Of a DNA stretch of 27,115 nt, positions 5,797-13,868 are shown piece after piece. The stretch's first letter is position 1. Each line of letters starts with the position of its first letter. This stretch comes from a virus. A model generated the notes under the pieces. The model saw nothing but the letters and a program-made list of their open reading frames with translations. It did no database searches and was not told the DNA's origin. The position numbers and the translations under genes were made by a program. The stretch spans positions 1 through 27,115 of the IMG/VR virus record IMGVR_UViG_3300042480_000979. One strand, written 5' to 3'.

Positions 5797-7324
5797 ATTT
5801 GTCCGCCTTGTAAACGAACAGCCTCTCACACTCGCTTGCTCCGCCCTTGCGGACTTCTTATGGGACGACTTCATCAGGGATTCGCGTCCTTCGATCACCT
5901 ACCTTGTAGAGCAATACAACATCAAACAACTCTCACGCTTCGGCAAAGAGTTATTTGAACGTCTTTATAACGCAGATGATGTTGCGTGGTTAGTCACAGA
6001 AAGTGCATTCGAAGACTACTTCAGGGCTTTCTGTGATGGTGACACCAGCGCTGTCCCGCAAGGGTACAAGCCGGAGAATTCCTTGTGGTACTCCATAATG
6101 GCTCACCTCTCTCAGGCAGCAGCATGGCCAGCTTTGCTTGAGCGCAGTGTTGGGAATCAATTTAATGCAGGTAATAATGCCATCAACATCCTGAACGAGT
6201 TATCGAAAGTAATCGAAGAAGCAATAGAGCAGTCGAAGTTTGACGTAAAGCTTCTCACCGGATCTGGCGACGAGCTCGAAAAACTGAGAGAGAAATTCGC
6301 AGAAGCTAATGCAGCTGGCGATAAAGAAGAAGCTGAGAAGGCGAGGCAACAAGGTAAGAAGTTGGGACAGAAAATCTTAGAAGCTTTACAAGAGCTACAG
6401 CCAACTATGCAGAGTAAAACGCAGAAGGTTGTTGACCGAGCTCTGCAGGCTAATGACGATATTTCGGAGGCTCTCAGTGCTCTCCACGGTGACACTCCGG
6501 GAAAAGGGAAGCACACGACAAACCTTCAGGAGAAGCTGGAGCTGGCTAAAAAACTGCGCTCGAATCGCGAGCTTCGCAAGCTAGTCGAAAAGCTTGGAGC
6601 TCTTCGCAGGATCTGGCAGGAGCGTAAGCGAGCTAAGAAAATAGCTTCAACTTACGAAGAGATTAAGGGAGTCTCTTTTAGTGACGATATTGTTCGAGCA
6701 TTCCCAGCAGAGATGGCACTGGCTTCAAGTCCGGAAGGTAAAGCTTTGTTCGCTCTCAGGTACACTCAGAAGAGCTTGCTTACTAAAGACTACACAGCAC
6801 ATAGAAAGGATATCGGCAAAGGTCCGATAATCGTTTACATCGATACATCAGGCTCTATGTCCGGTCAACCGGAACTGTGGAGCAAAGCAATCGCGTTCAT
6901 GGTTGCGGAGGAAGCAGCTAAAAACAAGAGAGACGTTGAGATTCATCTCTTCGACACCCAGATAAACGGATCAGTTCAACTAAAAGGAGACGACAAGAAG
7001 AATACAGAGCTTTTAAACTTTGTTGGGACGTGGACTCTTGGGGGCGGCACATCCTTCAACGCTGTTCTTATCCACGCTCTGAGGTCGCCTACCCTGTTAG
7101 AAAAATCCGACATCCTCTTGATTACGGACGGCGAAAGCGAAGTCAACACGAGTAGAATAAAAGAACTCAATGATCTTAAAAAGAACAAAGGAGTTCAATG
7201 GAGCACTGTGTGTATAAATACAACAGTACCTCCCGTGTGCAGATCCTTCAGCGATGATGTTTACAGTGTAGACATTAACGACGCAGATAAAACCATTGAT
7301 GTTATTCAGAAATGTTTAAACTGA
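5774..7324 (+). CDS. ViaA-like von Willebrand factor A protein, 516 aa
   Basis: Residues 1-300 are helical, with a Lys/Glu-rich coiled stretch around 165-290 ending RELRKLVEKLGALRRI, as in ViaA. The C-terminal VWA domain has an intact MIDAS: DTSGS (357-361), GGGTS (423-427) and TDGES (451-455). The lead-in FPAEMALASSPEGKALFALR and the phrase GPIIVYIDTSGSMSG match ViaA's organisation, and the length is close to E. coli ViaA (about 480 aa). ViaA binds and stimulates RavA, and here the ATPase lies just upstream. CoxE/CobT VWA proteins are alternatives but fit the N-terminal half less well. A cytoplasmic chaperone cofactor is the likely role. Confidence 0.87.
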   Translation: MTQDKQTEFVRLVNEQPLTLACSALADFLWDDFIRDSRPSITYLVEQYNIKQLSRFGKELFERLYNADDVAWLVTESAFEDYFRAFCDGDTSAVPQGYKPENSLWYSIMAHLSQAAAWPALLERSVGNQFNAGNNAINILNELSKVIEEAIEQSKFDVKLLTGSGDELEKLREKFAEANAAGDKEEAEKARQQGKKLGQKILEALQELQPTMQSKTQKVVDRALQANDDISEALSALHGDTPGKGKHTTNLQEKLELAKKLRSNRELRKLVEKLGALRRIWQERKRAKKIASTYEEIKGVSFSDDIVRAFPAEMALASSPEGKALFALRYTQKSLLTKDYTAHRKDIGKGPIIVYIDTSGSMSGQPELWSKAIAFMVAEEAAKNKRDVEIHLFDTQINGSVQLKGDDKKNTELLNFVGTWTLGGGTSFNAVLIHALRSPTLLEKSDILLITDGESEVNTSRIKELNDLKKNKGVQWSTVCINTTVPPVCRSFSDDVYSVDINDADKTIDVIQKCLN

Positions 7325-7340
7325 AATTGGTGATCCTACG

Positions 7341-7544
7341 ATGGCTCCTGACTCCCCAGCAGACGTTATCCGCTCCGTACATGATCGTTACGTAGGTAAT
7401 GATCAGAAGGTTGACGATGGTCCTGATCTCCCTCATAAAGCTCGACTCGGGGCACTGTGGTGGAATACAACAGAGGATAAATTATTCATCTGTGTAGGAA
7501 GGATAGATGGGAAGATGGTTTGGAAAGCGCTGCAAGAATTCTGA
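7341..7544 (+). CDS. Small protein with a virion-like W-rich motif, 67 aa
   Basis: ATG 16 bases after the VWA gene. The segment ARLGALWWNTTEDKLFICVG followed by W resembles the short beta motif often found in phage tail or fibre proteins, where GxLWxN or similar precedes a strand and a Trp. Here it stands alone as a 67-aa protein. The stop overlaps the next ATG (TGATG). A substrate, adaptor or decoy for the ATPase-VWA pair is a possibility only from context. Confidence 0.55.
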   Translation: MAPDSPADVIRSVHDRYVGNDQKVDDGPDLPHKARLGALWWNTTEDKLFICVGRIDGKMVWKALQEF

Positions 7545-8008
7545 TGTCAAAAGATGACTGCAGTGCGACGATTCTGGATGTCCTACAAAAGTATGAGTTA
7601 ACTGAAAACTCTTTGGAGATTTTATATAATTGGGTTCACTCCTGCATAAAGATAGCGATAGATTATATAGATGAACCGAAAGAGTTTGTTTGCTGCAAAC
7701 GTTTCAATGGATGCCTAATTGAGTACAGAAAGAACTTAGGGACATTCAATCTGCTAAAGCCCCAATTAGATATAAACACTGAAGGGGTTCCTTCCCCCAC
7801 GGGGGCTGTTTACGACGTAACCTTACCGATATCTACTTACACAGACTTAAATTTTGGCGTAGAGGATTTAAGAATGTTGTCTAAGGACATTCGATTGGAC
7901 GCACAAGATTTTTGCGACCTCAGCTTGGACATAGCCTGCGAGATCAAGCAGTGGAGCGAGAACATCGAAGCCGTATTCAGGGAAGCCTCGCTCGAACCCA
8001 AATATTAA
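7544..8008 (+). CDS. Hypothetical protein, 154 aa
   Basis: I used the ATG at 7544 that overlaps the preceding stop, rather than TTG at 7520. The protein is acidic and mixed alpha/beta, with four clustered-to-scattered Cys early on (DDCSA, HSCIK, VCCKR). No motif is recognised. It belongs to the terminator-bounded ATPase unit, so a role with RavA-ViaA is likely but unproven. Confidence 0.6.
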   Translation: MSKDDCSATILDVLQKYELTENSLEILYNWVHSCIKIAIDYIDEPKEFVCCKRFNGCLIEYRKNLGTFNLLKPQLDINTEGVPSPTGAVYDVTLPISTYTDLNFGVEDLRMLSKDIRLDAQDFCDLSLDIACEIKQWSENIEAVFREASLEPKY

Positions 8009-8076
8009 ATAAATATTATTGGGGCTGCTCTTCAGGGTCTATTCGATACCATTGCATAGTCCGACCTTCCTTTGAC

Positions 8077-8865
8077 ATGGACATTCAATTCTCTTTGCAT
8101 GGTTCACCCCTCTTGTACGCAGAGGCGGAAGCTTTGATCCAGACCAGCTCAAAGATCAAAAAACCCCTCAACATCGACATTACTGATTATGTAAATGTCG
8201 ATGAACTCAACAGTAGCAAACTCTTTGATCTCGCTGTAAAAACCCAGAATCAAGAGCTTGCTTCTCTCGCTTTTAAGATATCCGTTTCAAAGGATAAAGC
8301 TCCAAAGAAGAAAGAAAATAAAAACACAATAGTAAACATCATTCCATATAAAGATGAAACAAAAAGCGTAGAAGATATTATTAGTGATATAAACATGTCC
8401 TCCTCCTACCCGATGATAGGAGCTGCGATGATTATGAGGATGTTGTCAACAAAGGAGGAGTCGACTCTGAGAGAAACTGCGATCTTCTTTGCGAACCTTA
8501 TGTGGAACGACCCTACGGTTGCAAAGAACTCTAAGTTCTTCAAAGGATTCGAGTTTAAAGAAGGTGCCTTGGTGCCGCTCCTCCTCCGTGACGGGGTTGA
8601 GCGCAGGCATACCTTCCACGTGGCTCCGATCTACTTAGGTTTACGGGAGGGGCTTGCTTACTGCGTTGAGGAGGGTCTCGTCCGCTCACGGCGGAGGCTT
8701 TCTACTGGTTCTCCGTACCGCGAGACCTCTCCGAATGCCGAGCAGATGCAGCGTGTGTACTACTCCTTCAAAGCGACAGAAAAAGGTAAAGATCTCTACG
8801 AGACGTGGGCGGATATCGATAACTATATTCGTATGAACTTCCACGGGCAGCGCCAAGCATCGTAG
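8077..8865 (+). CDS. Hypothetical protein, 262 aa, possible winged-helix end
   Basis: ATG at 8077 (MDIQFSLHGSPLLY) is preferred because the longer frame only mirrors the preceding gene out of frame. Around residues 70-90 there is a Lys-rich linker. The C-terminal part, with REGLAYCVEEGLVRSRRR and later KATEKGKDLYETW, resembles the recognition helix and wing of a winged-helix domain. Last gene of the unit; a terminator follows 28 bases later. A DNA- or protein-binding accessory is possible; no function assigned. Confidence 0.62.
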   Translation: MDIQFSLHGSPLLYAEAEALIQTSSKIKKPLNIDITDYVNVDELNSSKLFDLAVKTQNQELASLAFKISVSKDKAPKKKENKNTIVNIIPYKDETKSVEDIISDINMSSSYPMIGAAMIMRMLSTKEESTLRETAIFFANLMWNDPTVAKNSKFFKGFEFKEGALVPLLLRDGVERRHTFHVAPIYLGLREGLAYCVEEGLVRSRRRLSTGSPYRETSPNAEQMQRVYYSFKATEKGKDLYETWADIDNYIRMNFHGQRQAS

Positions 8866-8893
8866 ACTAGCTCCTGAAAAGACACGCCCTCCC

Positions 8894-8920
8894 GAGCCGT
8901 CTGAAAAGGCGGCTCTTTTA
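8894..8920 (+). terminator. Intrinsic terminator
   Basis: GAGCCG and CGGCTC pair around a 10-base loop (8894-8915), followed by TTTTA. It closes the RavA-ViaA-like unit only 15 bases before the polymerase ATG. Confidence 0.75.
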
Positions 8921-8935
8921 TTCCCAAAAAACCTC

Positions 8936-10831
8936 ATGAAAGTTAAGTACATCACATCAGACGTTGAAGCAAAACAAGCTTTACTTGACCTGGAGGACTC
9001 TAAAAAAATAGCGTTGGACACAGAAACAACTGGTTTAGACAGTTGGGTGGCCAAGCTTCGCTTAGTCCAAATGTGCTCTGCTGAGCAAGAAAGTGAAGAA
9101 GATAAAATCGTTTATGTGTTCGATATGTTTAAAATCTCATCGAAACCAATTAAAACCTACATAGAATCGAGAGAAACATTAGTAATCCACAACGCAAACT
9201 TCGATCTGCAGTTTCTTTACTCCATAAACTGCGATTATAAAAACCGTGTTTTCTGTACGTTTATTGCCGAGAAGGTACTGAGAGCAGGTTTCAAAGAAAG
9301 AAAGATAGCCCCAAAGACGAAAAAGCCTTACTTCGCAGATATTTCCTGCAGTTTGAAAGCCGTGGCTGAAAGAAGGCTGGGCCTCGAACTAGATAAAGAG
9401 CAGCAAGTGTCTGACTGGAGCGCAGACGAACTTAACGAAGAACAGATTAAGTACTCCGCTAAGGACGTTTTAGTCCTACCTCTTATCGCCCGACAGCAGC
9501 TCGAAGAACTAAAAGAAGAGAACCTGCTATCGATTTACTCTTTAGAAAGTCAGTGCATACGTCCTGTGGCCATGATGTGTCGCACAGGATTTAATGTTGA
9601 CATTCAAAAATTAAAGGACTTAAAAATTAAAGTAGAAAAAGAAGTTGAAGAAAAAACTCATAAATTCGTACTGGAACTAAACGCTCGCCTGCCGGATGGC
9701 GAAAAACTACCTAAACGAGTAACGGGAGAAATAGCTGTTGGGAAAGATGCAAAGAAAGAATTTAATCCTGGATCAACTCAACAAGTAATACGGGCCTTCC
9801 AACTCTGCGGGATAGCGGTTCCACTCTCGAAAACAACCGAAAAACCCACGCTCAATCAGGTGGACTTAGCTGAATTTGATAGCGACGATACGACTCTAAA
9901 CCTTTATAGAGACAGAGCCAAATCAGAAACTCGTCTGGAACACGTAGAGAAATTACTCGCAAACGTGAACCCTATATCTCACAGGATGCACTCAGGTTAC
10001 AATCAATATGGGGCAAACTCTGGGAGATTTACAAGTAGTGGAGCTCCCAAGGTCGCTGCGAGTAAAATCAAATCAGTTTTTGGTGTAAACATCCAGCAGG
10101 TACCTCGCTCGAAAGACTTCCGAAGTGCTTTCATAACTACTCCAGGCTTCAAATTAATTATTTGTGACTGGGCTCAGATCGAACTGCGACTAGGTGCAGA
10201 ACTCGTAAATATCCCTCAAATGAAGCAGGCTTTTAAAGAAAAAATTGACCTTCACACGATGACTGCGAGTTTGATATATAAGAAAGATGTGAATGAAGTC
10301 AGTAAAGATGAGAGGCAGGATGGTAAAACTCTTAACTTTGCGTTACTGTATGGCATGGGTTATAGAAAATATAAAACATACGCAGCTCAAAGCGGAAAAT
10401 TAATCAGCCTGTCGGAAGCTAAGGTCGCTCATACAGCGTTCCATGCTGCGTATCCACGCTTGCGTGAATGGCATAAAGAGAGAGCGGCTCTTGTAGCAGA
10501 TGGATGGGCTTACGTACGAACTGCCTGTGGGCGCCGCAGACTTTTAAGCTACGATGACGCTACTATGATGTGTAGTGCTAACACACTTATACAAGGCTCA
10601 GGTGCGGACATCTTAAAAATAGCTATATCTAAACTAAACCAACATTTAAATGACGATGCCCGTATGGTTGCGTGTGTACACGACGAAATCGTATTGGAAG
10701 TTAAAGAGGAGTTAGCAGAAGATTATAAACGAATATTAGAAGAGGCGATGATCTCTGCGGCAGAAGTTGTCCTTAAGACAGTACCTGCTGAAGCAGATGC
10801 AGGCATAGGTTTATCCTGGGCGGACAAATAA
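8936..10831 (+). CDS. polA: DNA polymerase I family (family A) with 3'-5' exonuclease
   Basis: 631 aa. The exonuclease domain shows Exo I LDTETTGLD (D28, E30), Exo II NANFD (D90) and Exo III YSAKD (D177). The polymerase domain shows motif A DWAQIELR (D411), motif B RQDGKTLNFALLYGM (R460, K464, F468, Y472) and motif C VHDE (D583). All catalytic carboxylates are present and there is no 5'-3' exonuclease domain, as in most phage polymerases. F468 corresponds to E. coli Phe762. It starts at CCTCATG without a Shine-Dalgarno, right behind a terminator hairpin. It replicates the phage genome with the SSB-like protein and primase-helicase encoded downstream. Confidence 0.96.
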   Translation: MKVKYITSDVEAKQALLDLEDSKKIALDTETTGLDSWVAKLRLVQMCSAEQESEEDKIVYVFDMFKISSKPIKTYIESRETLVIHNANFDLQFLYSINCDYKNRVFCTFIAEKVLRAGFKERKIAPKTKKPYFADISCSLKAVAERRLGLELDKEQQVSDWSADELNEEQIKYSAKDVLVLPLIARQQLEELKEENLLSIYSLESQCIRPVAMMCRTGFNVDIQKLKDLKIKVEKEVEEKTHKFVLELNARLPDGEKLPKRVTGEIAVGKDAKKEFNPGSTQQVIRAFQLCGIAVPLSKTTEKPTLNQVDLAEFDSDDTTLNLYRDRAKSETRLEHVEKLLANVNPISHRMHSGYNQYGANSGRFTSSGAPKVAASKIKSVFGVNIQQVPRSKDFRSAFITTPGFKLIICDWAQIELRLGAELVNIPQMKQAFKEKIDLHTMTASLIYKKDVNEVSKDERQDGKTLNFALLYGMGYRKYKTYAAQSGKLISLSEAKVAHTAFHAAYPRLREWHKERAALVADGWAYVRTACGRRRLLSYDDATMMCSANTLIQGSGADILKIAISKLNQHLNDDARMVACVHDEIVLEVKEELAEDYKRILEEAMISAAEVVLKTVPAEADAGIGLSWADK

Positions 10832-10839
10832 CGTTAAGC

Positions 10840-10845
10840 TATAGT
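10840..10845 (+). promoter_or_regulatory. Possible -10 element TATAGT
   Basis: TATAGT sits 25-30 bases ahead of the ATG at 10870 in the 38-base gap after the polymerase gene. No convincing -35 is seen. It may drive the paralogous repeat-protein genes. Confidence 0.35.
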
Positions 10846-10869
10846 GAGTAAAGAGTATTTCTAACCAAA

Positions 10870-11946
10870 ATGGGCGATATGCCGATGCGAGCCCAAATGG
10901 CCGCCGCAGGTTATGGGGGCGGAGCCATGACAAAGGGTGGCGCAAAAACCTTCCTTAAAAAAGGGGCCTATGGCGATGAACTAAATTTACCTGAAATAGA
11001 AAGCTTAAGGGCCAGAGGTGTTAGTGATTCTCAATTAGCTAAATGGATTAAAAAGCAGGAGATACCACTCGGTTCGCAAGCTGCGGCTATATTCGGTCTT
11101 GATCGCTTGTCTTCGGGCGCTAATTTAAGACCCGAATACGTAGAACAATTTAAGGATGCAGGTTATTCGAATAAGGAAATTCGAAAAGCTTACAAAGGTG
11201 GTACTGGGCGTACTATCGAAGATCGTGCGGCAGAGATGGTTGCTCCGCGAGGGGGCGGTAAAAAAGAATTCGATTTGGCCTCATATGATCCGGCGACAAA
11301 GGGCGGACAAAAATTCGGTATCAGAGATTTAGAATTTCTGAGATCCAAGGGATTAAGTGATAAAGAAATTACAAAATACGCCGAGGGTCTGGATTCGGCA
11401 TTAATCGGGGGTAGAGCTGCGTCTGCACTAGGCTTGGGGTCCGTAAGAACTCCAGAAACCCCTCAGGCACCTACAAAAAAAGAGGAACGAATTGACGAAT
11501 TAAAAGCAACTAATCAAGAACTCAGGGATAAAATACAGGGACTAAAATCCGATAGAGAACAAACACCAGAAAGAGCTACAGAACTACTGAATAAAACAAT
11601 TTCAAATATAACCTCGACCTACAGACCAGAAACGTCGACTGTATCTACTCCCACGATGCTTGGGGGAACGCAAATTGTGTCTCCTAGCGTTACTTATGGC
11701 GGCTCATTCTCTCCTGAGATGAAAGCTCCTATTAGTCAGACAATCAGGGGAGGTGGGGATGTTGGTAACATCCGCATTAGCAGTGAGATGTCGCCAACTT
11801 ATAAAGATATCGGGAATATCGCAGCCAGCATTGATGGTGTAACCGCAGAATCGTTGGAGCAAAAAGGAGGCATAACAACGGACATTGGAGGTATACGCGC
11901 AGAAGTAGACAACCTGATAGAGAAGGCTAAAGCTAAAAGGAAGTAA
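10870..11946 (+). CDS. Repeat-containing protein, 358 aa, paralogue of the next gene
   Basis: Gly-rich start, then three copies of a short helical unit of about 25 residues: 39-63 (PEIESLRARGVSDSQLAKW), 86-110 (VEQFKDAGYSNKEIRKAY) and 149-173 (LEFLRSKGLSDKEITKY). A coiled-coil stretch lies at about 202-232. Residues 257-325 form a beta-like module starting VSTPTMLGGTQ and containing ISSEMSP and IGNIAAS. The basic tail ends KAKAKRK. Both modules recur in the next protein in the opposite order. Low complexity and abundance of Gly/Ser/Thr suggest a virion or DNA-associated protein, but no family is recognised. Confidence 0.75.
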   Translation: MGDMPMRAQMAAAGYGGGAMTKGGAKTFLKKGAYGDELNLPEIESLRARGVSDSQLAKWIKKQEIPLGSQAAAIFGLDRLSSGANLRPEYVEQFKDAGYSNKEIRKAYKGGTGRTIEDRAAEMVAPRGGGKKEFDLASYDPATKGGQKFGIRDLEFLRSKGLSDKEITKYAEGLDSALIGGRAASALGLGSVRTPETPQAPTKKEERIDELKATNQELRDKIQGLKSDREQTPERATELLNKTISNITSTYRPETSTVSTPTMLGGTQIVSPSVTYGGSFSPEMKAPISQTIRGGGDVGNIRISSEMSPTYKDIGNIAASIDGVTAESLEQKGGITTDIGGIRAEVDNLIEKAKAKRK

Positions 11947-11972
11947 GTCGTACTGAGCTATCTCAAAACTAA

Positions 11973-12007
11973 ATCGAAGGTATACTTAGATTAAGTACGC
12001 CTTCGAT
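11973..12007. repeat. Large imperfect palindrome ahead of a GTG start
   Basis: ATCGAAGG (11973-11980) pairs with CCTTCGAT (12000-12007), and inside them ACTTA-GAT-TAAGT forms a second stem. Only three mismatched positions separate the stems. TATACT (11981-11986) lies within the left half. It ends three bases before the GTG start of the following gene, so it may be an operator or a translation-control hairpin. No T-tract follows. Confidence 0.55.
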
Positions 12008-12010
12008 CTA

Positions 12011-13264
12011 GTGGCTCGTAGATTCGCAAACGTTAAAAATACCAATACACAAACTTCCGAGACTACTTTTACTCCTGATACGGCAGCCGTTTCCACCCCA
12101 ACCATGGCAGGTGGGACTCAAGCCGTGGCTCCTGAAGTCGGTTACGCAGGTTCATTTGCGCCTCAAATGAGTGCGCCTATAAGCTTCAGTGTTCAGGGTG
12201 GCGGCGCTGTTGGAGCAGGTAAAACCGTAAGAGGCAGTCGACTAGGGCGCGGCGGCCCGGAACTTATGCGACCCGTAAGTGGTTCGGTAACTATGGGCAA
12301 CGTGTCAATTTCTAGCACGATGTCTCCCTCGTTCAGCAATATCGGAAACGTAGATGCAAGTGTAAAAGGAGTTACTGGAGCGGCGCAAACGCAAACTGCT
12401 CCCGTCTCGACCACTGTGGGCGCTCCCCAAACACCGAAATTCGGTGGAATTGGAGGACAAACTTTTGTTGAACCTGGGCCAACCCGAGAAAAACCTGCGC
12501 CGAGCAAACCAGCAAAAAGCGGCTTCGACTTAGGCACTTATGACATAAAGTCACGAGGGGGTGCAGGGTTTGGTATGAAAGATATTGAGTATCTCCGCTC
12601 GCAGGGAGTTACGGATAAGCAAATGCAGGACTACGCGCAGGGCTTAGGTCCCAACGTGAATTTCGGCAAGGTGGCGAAGGAGACTCTGGGATTAGGTATT
12701 ACCGCTCCCACCCCGGCTGGGGTTAGGTCCACTCCTGCACAGAGAGCAAATACAACTCAGCTTGAGAGCCAGATGGGCGGGTCTACGACCTCCGTCAGTA
12801 ACGTGCCCACGGGGACGGGACCATACGCCCCAGGTAAAGGTGCGACTCCTAAGACAACGGCTGCTACGAATCAACTGGCGGGTCAAATGTCCACGGGGGG
12901 AGGGTTGCAAACTTCCGGCGGACAACAAACCTCCTCTAAACAGACAACTCCTGCTAAAGCGACGAATGCTAAAGCAAAAGCTCAGGTCATAAAAGCTAAG
13001 GAAACTGTAAAAGAAACAAAGTCCGTTCCCAAAGAGGACCGCACGAAAGCAGACAATAAAGCCCTAGAAGCATCTAAAGCTAAACTCCAACTGGAGAGGC
13101 TTCAAGCGGATAAAGAGCGATCCGAACGGACTAAAGCAGAGCAACGGGCTGTCGAGGAAGCTAAGGCAAAAGCAAAAGCAGCGGCAGAAGCCGCAGCTAA
13201 AGCGAAGGCCAAAGCTCAGGCAGCTAAAAAGGAACCAGCAAAGACGACGGCGAAAAAGAAATAA
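12011..13264 (+). CDS. Repeat-containing protein with Lys/Ala-rich tail, 417 aa
   Basis: GTG start. Residues 26-122 repeat the beta-like module of the preceding gene (VSTPTMAGGTQ, ISSTMSP, IGNVDAS), interrupted by an insertion at about 70-93. Residues 171-230 hold one copy of the FDLGTYD plus helical unit (DIEYLRSQGVTDKQMQDYAQ). The last 110 residues are nearly all Lys, Ala, Glu, Thr and Gln, resembling histone H1-like tails. The modules occur in the reverse order compared with the preceding paralogue. A packaged DNA-binding or structural protein is plausible; function not established. Confidence 0.75.
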   Translation: MARRFANVKNTNTQTSETTFTPDTAAVSTPTMAGGTQAVAPEVGYAGSFAPQMSAPISFSVQGGGAVGAGKTVRGSRLGRGGPELMRPVSGSVTMGNVSISSTMSPSFSNIGNVDASVKGVTGAAQTQTAPVSTTVGAPQTPKFGGIGGQTFVEPGPTREKPAPSKPAKSGFDLGTYDIKSRGGAGFGMKDIEYLRSQGVTDKQMQDYAQGLGPNVNFGKVAKETLGLGITAPTPAGVRSTPAQRANTTQLESQMGGSTTSVSNVPTGTGPYAPGKGATPKTTAATNQLAGQMSTGGGLQTSGGQQTSSKQTTPAKATNAKAKAQVIKAKETVKETKSVPKEDRTKADNKALEASKAKLQLERLQADKERSERTKAEQRAVEEAKAKAKAAAEAAAKAKAKAQAAKKEPAKTTAKKK

Positions 13265-13285
13265 ATGTAAATAGTACACAAGGAA

Positions 13286-13312
13286 GCCTCGTTTAAAACG
13301 GGGCTTTTTTTT
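13286..13312 (+). terminator. Intrinsic terminator
   Basis: GCCTCGTTT pairs with AAACGGGGC (one G-U wobble) and is followed by eight T. It ends the paralogue operon. Confidence 0.85.
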
Positions 13313-13364
13313 ATTGCCAGATCGCGAAGAACCTCATAAAATTGCCGCATGTTACGCAGTGTAA

Positions 13365-13868
13365 ATGAACCTCGTTCAACTGAAGTTAAATAAAGAGAAG
13401 GAGATTCAGGCAATCAAATTAAACGCGTCTTACCACGGGGTGATCCTGGTTGACGAAAACGTATTTATAACCGAGGAGAACTTCGAGTCTCCCTTACGTG
13501 CGGCTAACTACGCAAGGAAACTGAAAAAAGAGAAAAAAATAAATTCCTGCTCTAAAGAAAGACAAAGTTCTTTAAAGACAAAAATAAAGCCTAAAATAAT
13601 CGAGACGATAAAATTATTAACTGAGGCCGACGTGGCTGGCCATACGCCTCTACATTACAGGGAAATTTGGGTGATCGTTTCACCCTCAGGGACTTTTGTA
13701 CATCAAACGCTTAAAGAGGGCTCTGTCGTTAAATATGGTTCTGATCGGGATAAAGCTCAAATTTTCAAGACATATGAAGACGCTATAACGATGGCAAATA
13801 CTCTTAACTGTGTGGTTAAGTGTGGACATACACTGAAGAGATTCTTTATAGAAAATAAAAGTAAGTGA
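13365..13868 (+). CDS. Hypothetical basic protein, 167 aa
   Basis: ATG after a 52-base gap from the terminator. The halves look distantly alike: each has a strand pair (GVILVDENVFI; WVIVSPSGTFV) followed by a short helix with Ala (PLRAANYARKL; YEDAITMANTL), with a Lys-rich linker at about 52-80. A duplicated beta-beta-alpha unit is suggested. The stop overlaps the next GTG (GTGA). Function unknown; it sits ahead of DNA-binding genes. Confidence 0.6.
   Translation: MNLVQLKLNKEKEIQAIKLNASYHGVILVDENVFITEENFESPLRAANYARKLKKEKKINSCSKERQSSLKTKIKPKIIETIKLLTEADVAGHTPLHYREIWVIVSPSGTFVHQTLKEGSVVKYGSDRDKAQIFKTYEDAITMANTLNCVVKCGHTLKRFFIENKSK

Noticed and set aside
6157-6516. 119-aa reverse-strand frame inside the ViaA-like gene
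   Set aside because: Composition (Ser, Cys, Phe, Ala) mirrors the Lys/Glu/Ala-rich coding strand; it is a shadow frame.
4430-7324. Reading the ATPase-VWA pair as CobS/CobT cobaltochelatase
   Set aside because: No CobN-type large subunit or cobalamin gene is present and both proteins follow RavA and ViaA more closely.
7912-8076. N-terminal extension of the 262-aa protein to 7912
   Set aside because: The added residues only mirror the end of the preceding gene in another frame.
8654-9054. Small frames on both strands around the end of the ATPase unit and start of the polymerase
   Set aside because: They run over well-supported genes and across a terminator hairpin.
10839-10849. CTATAGTGAGT, the complement of the T7 promoter core ACTCACTATAG
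   Set aside because: It points back into the polymerase gene, the remaining promoter positions do not fit and no T7-type RNA polymerase is visible; chance is likely.
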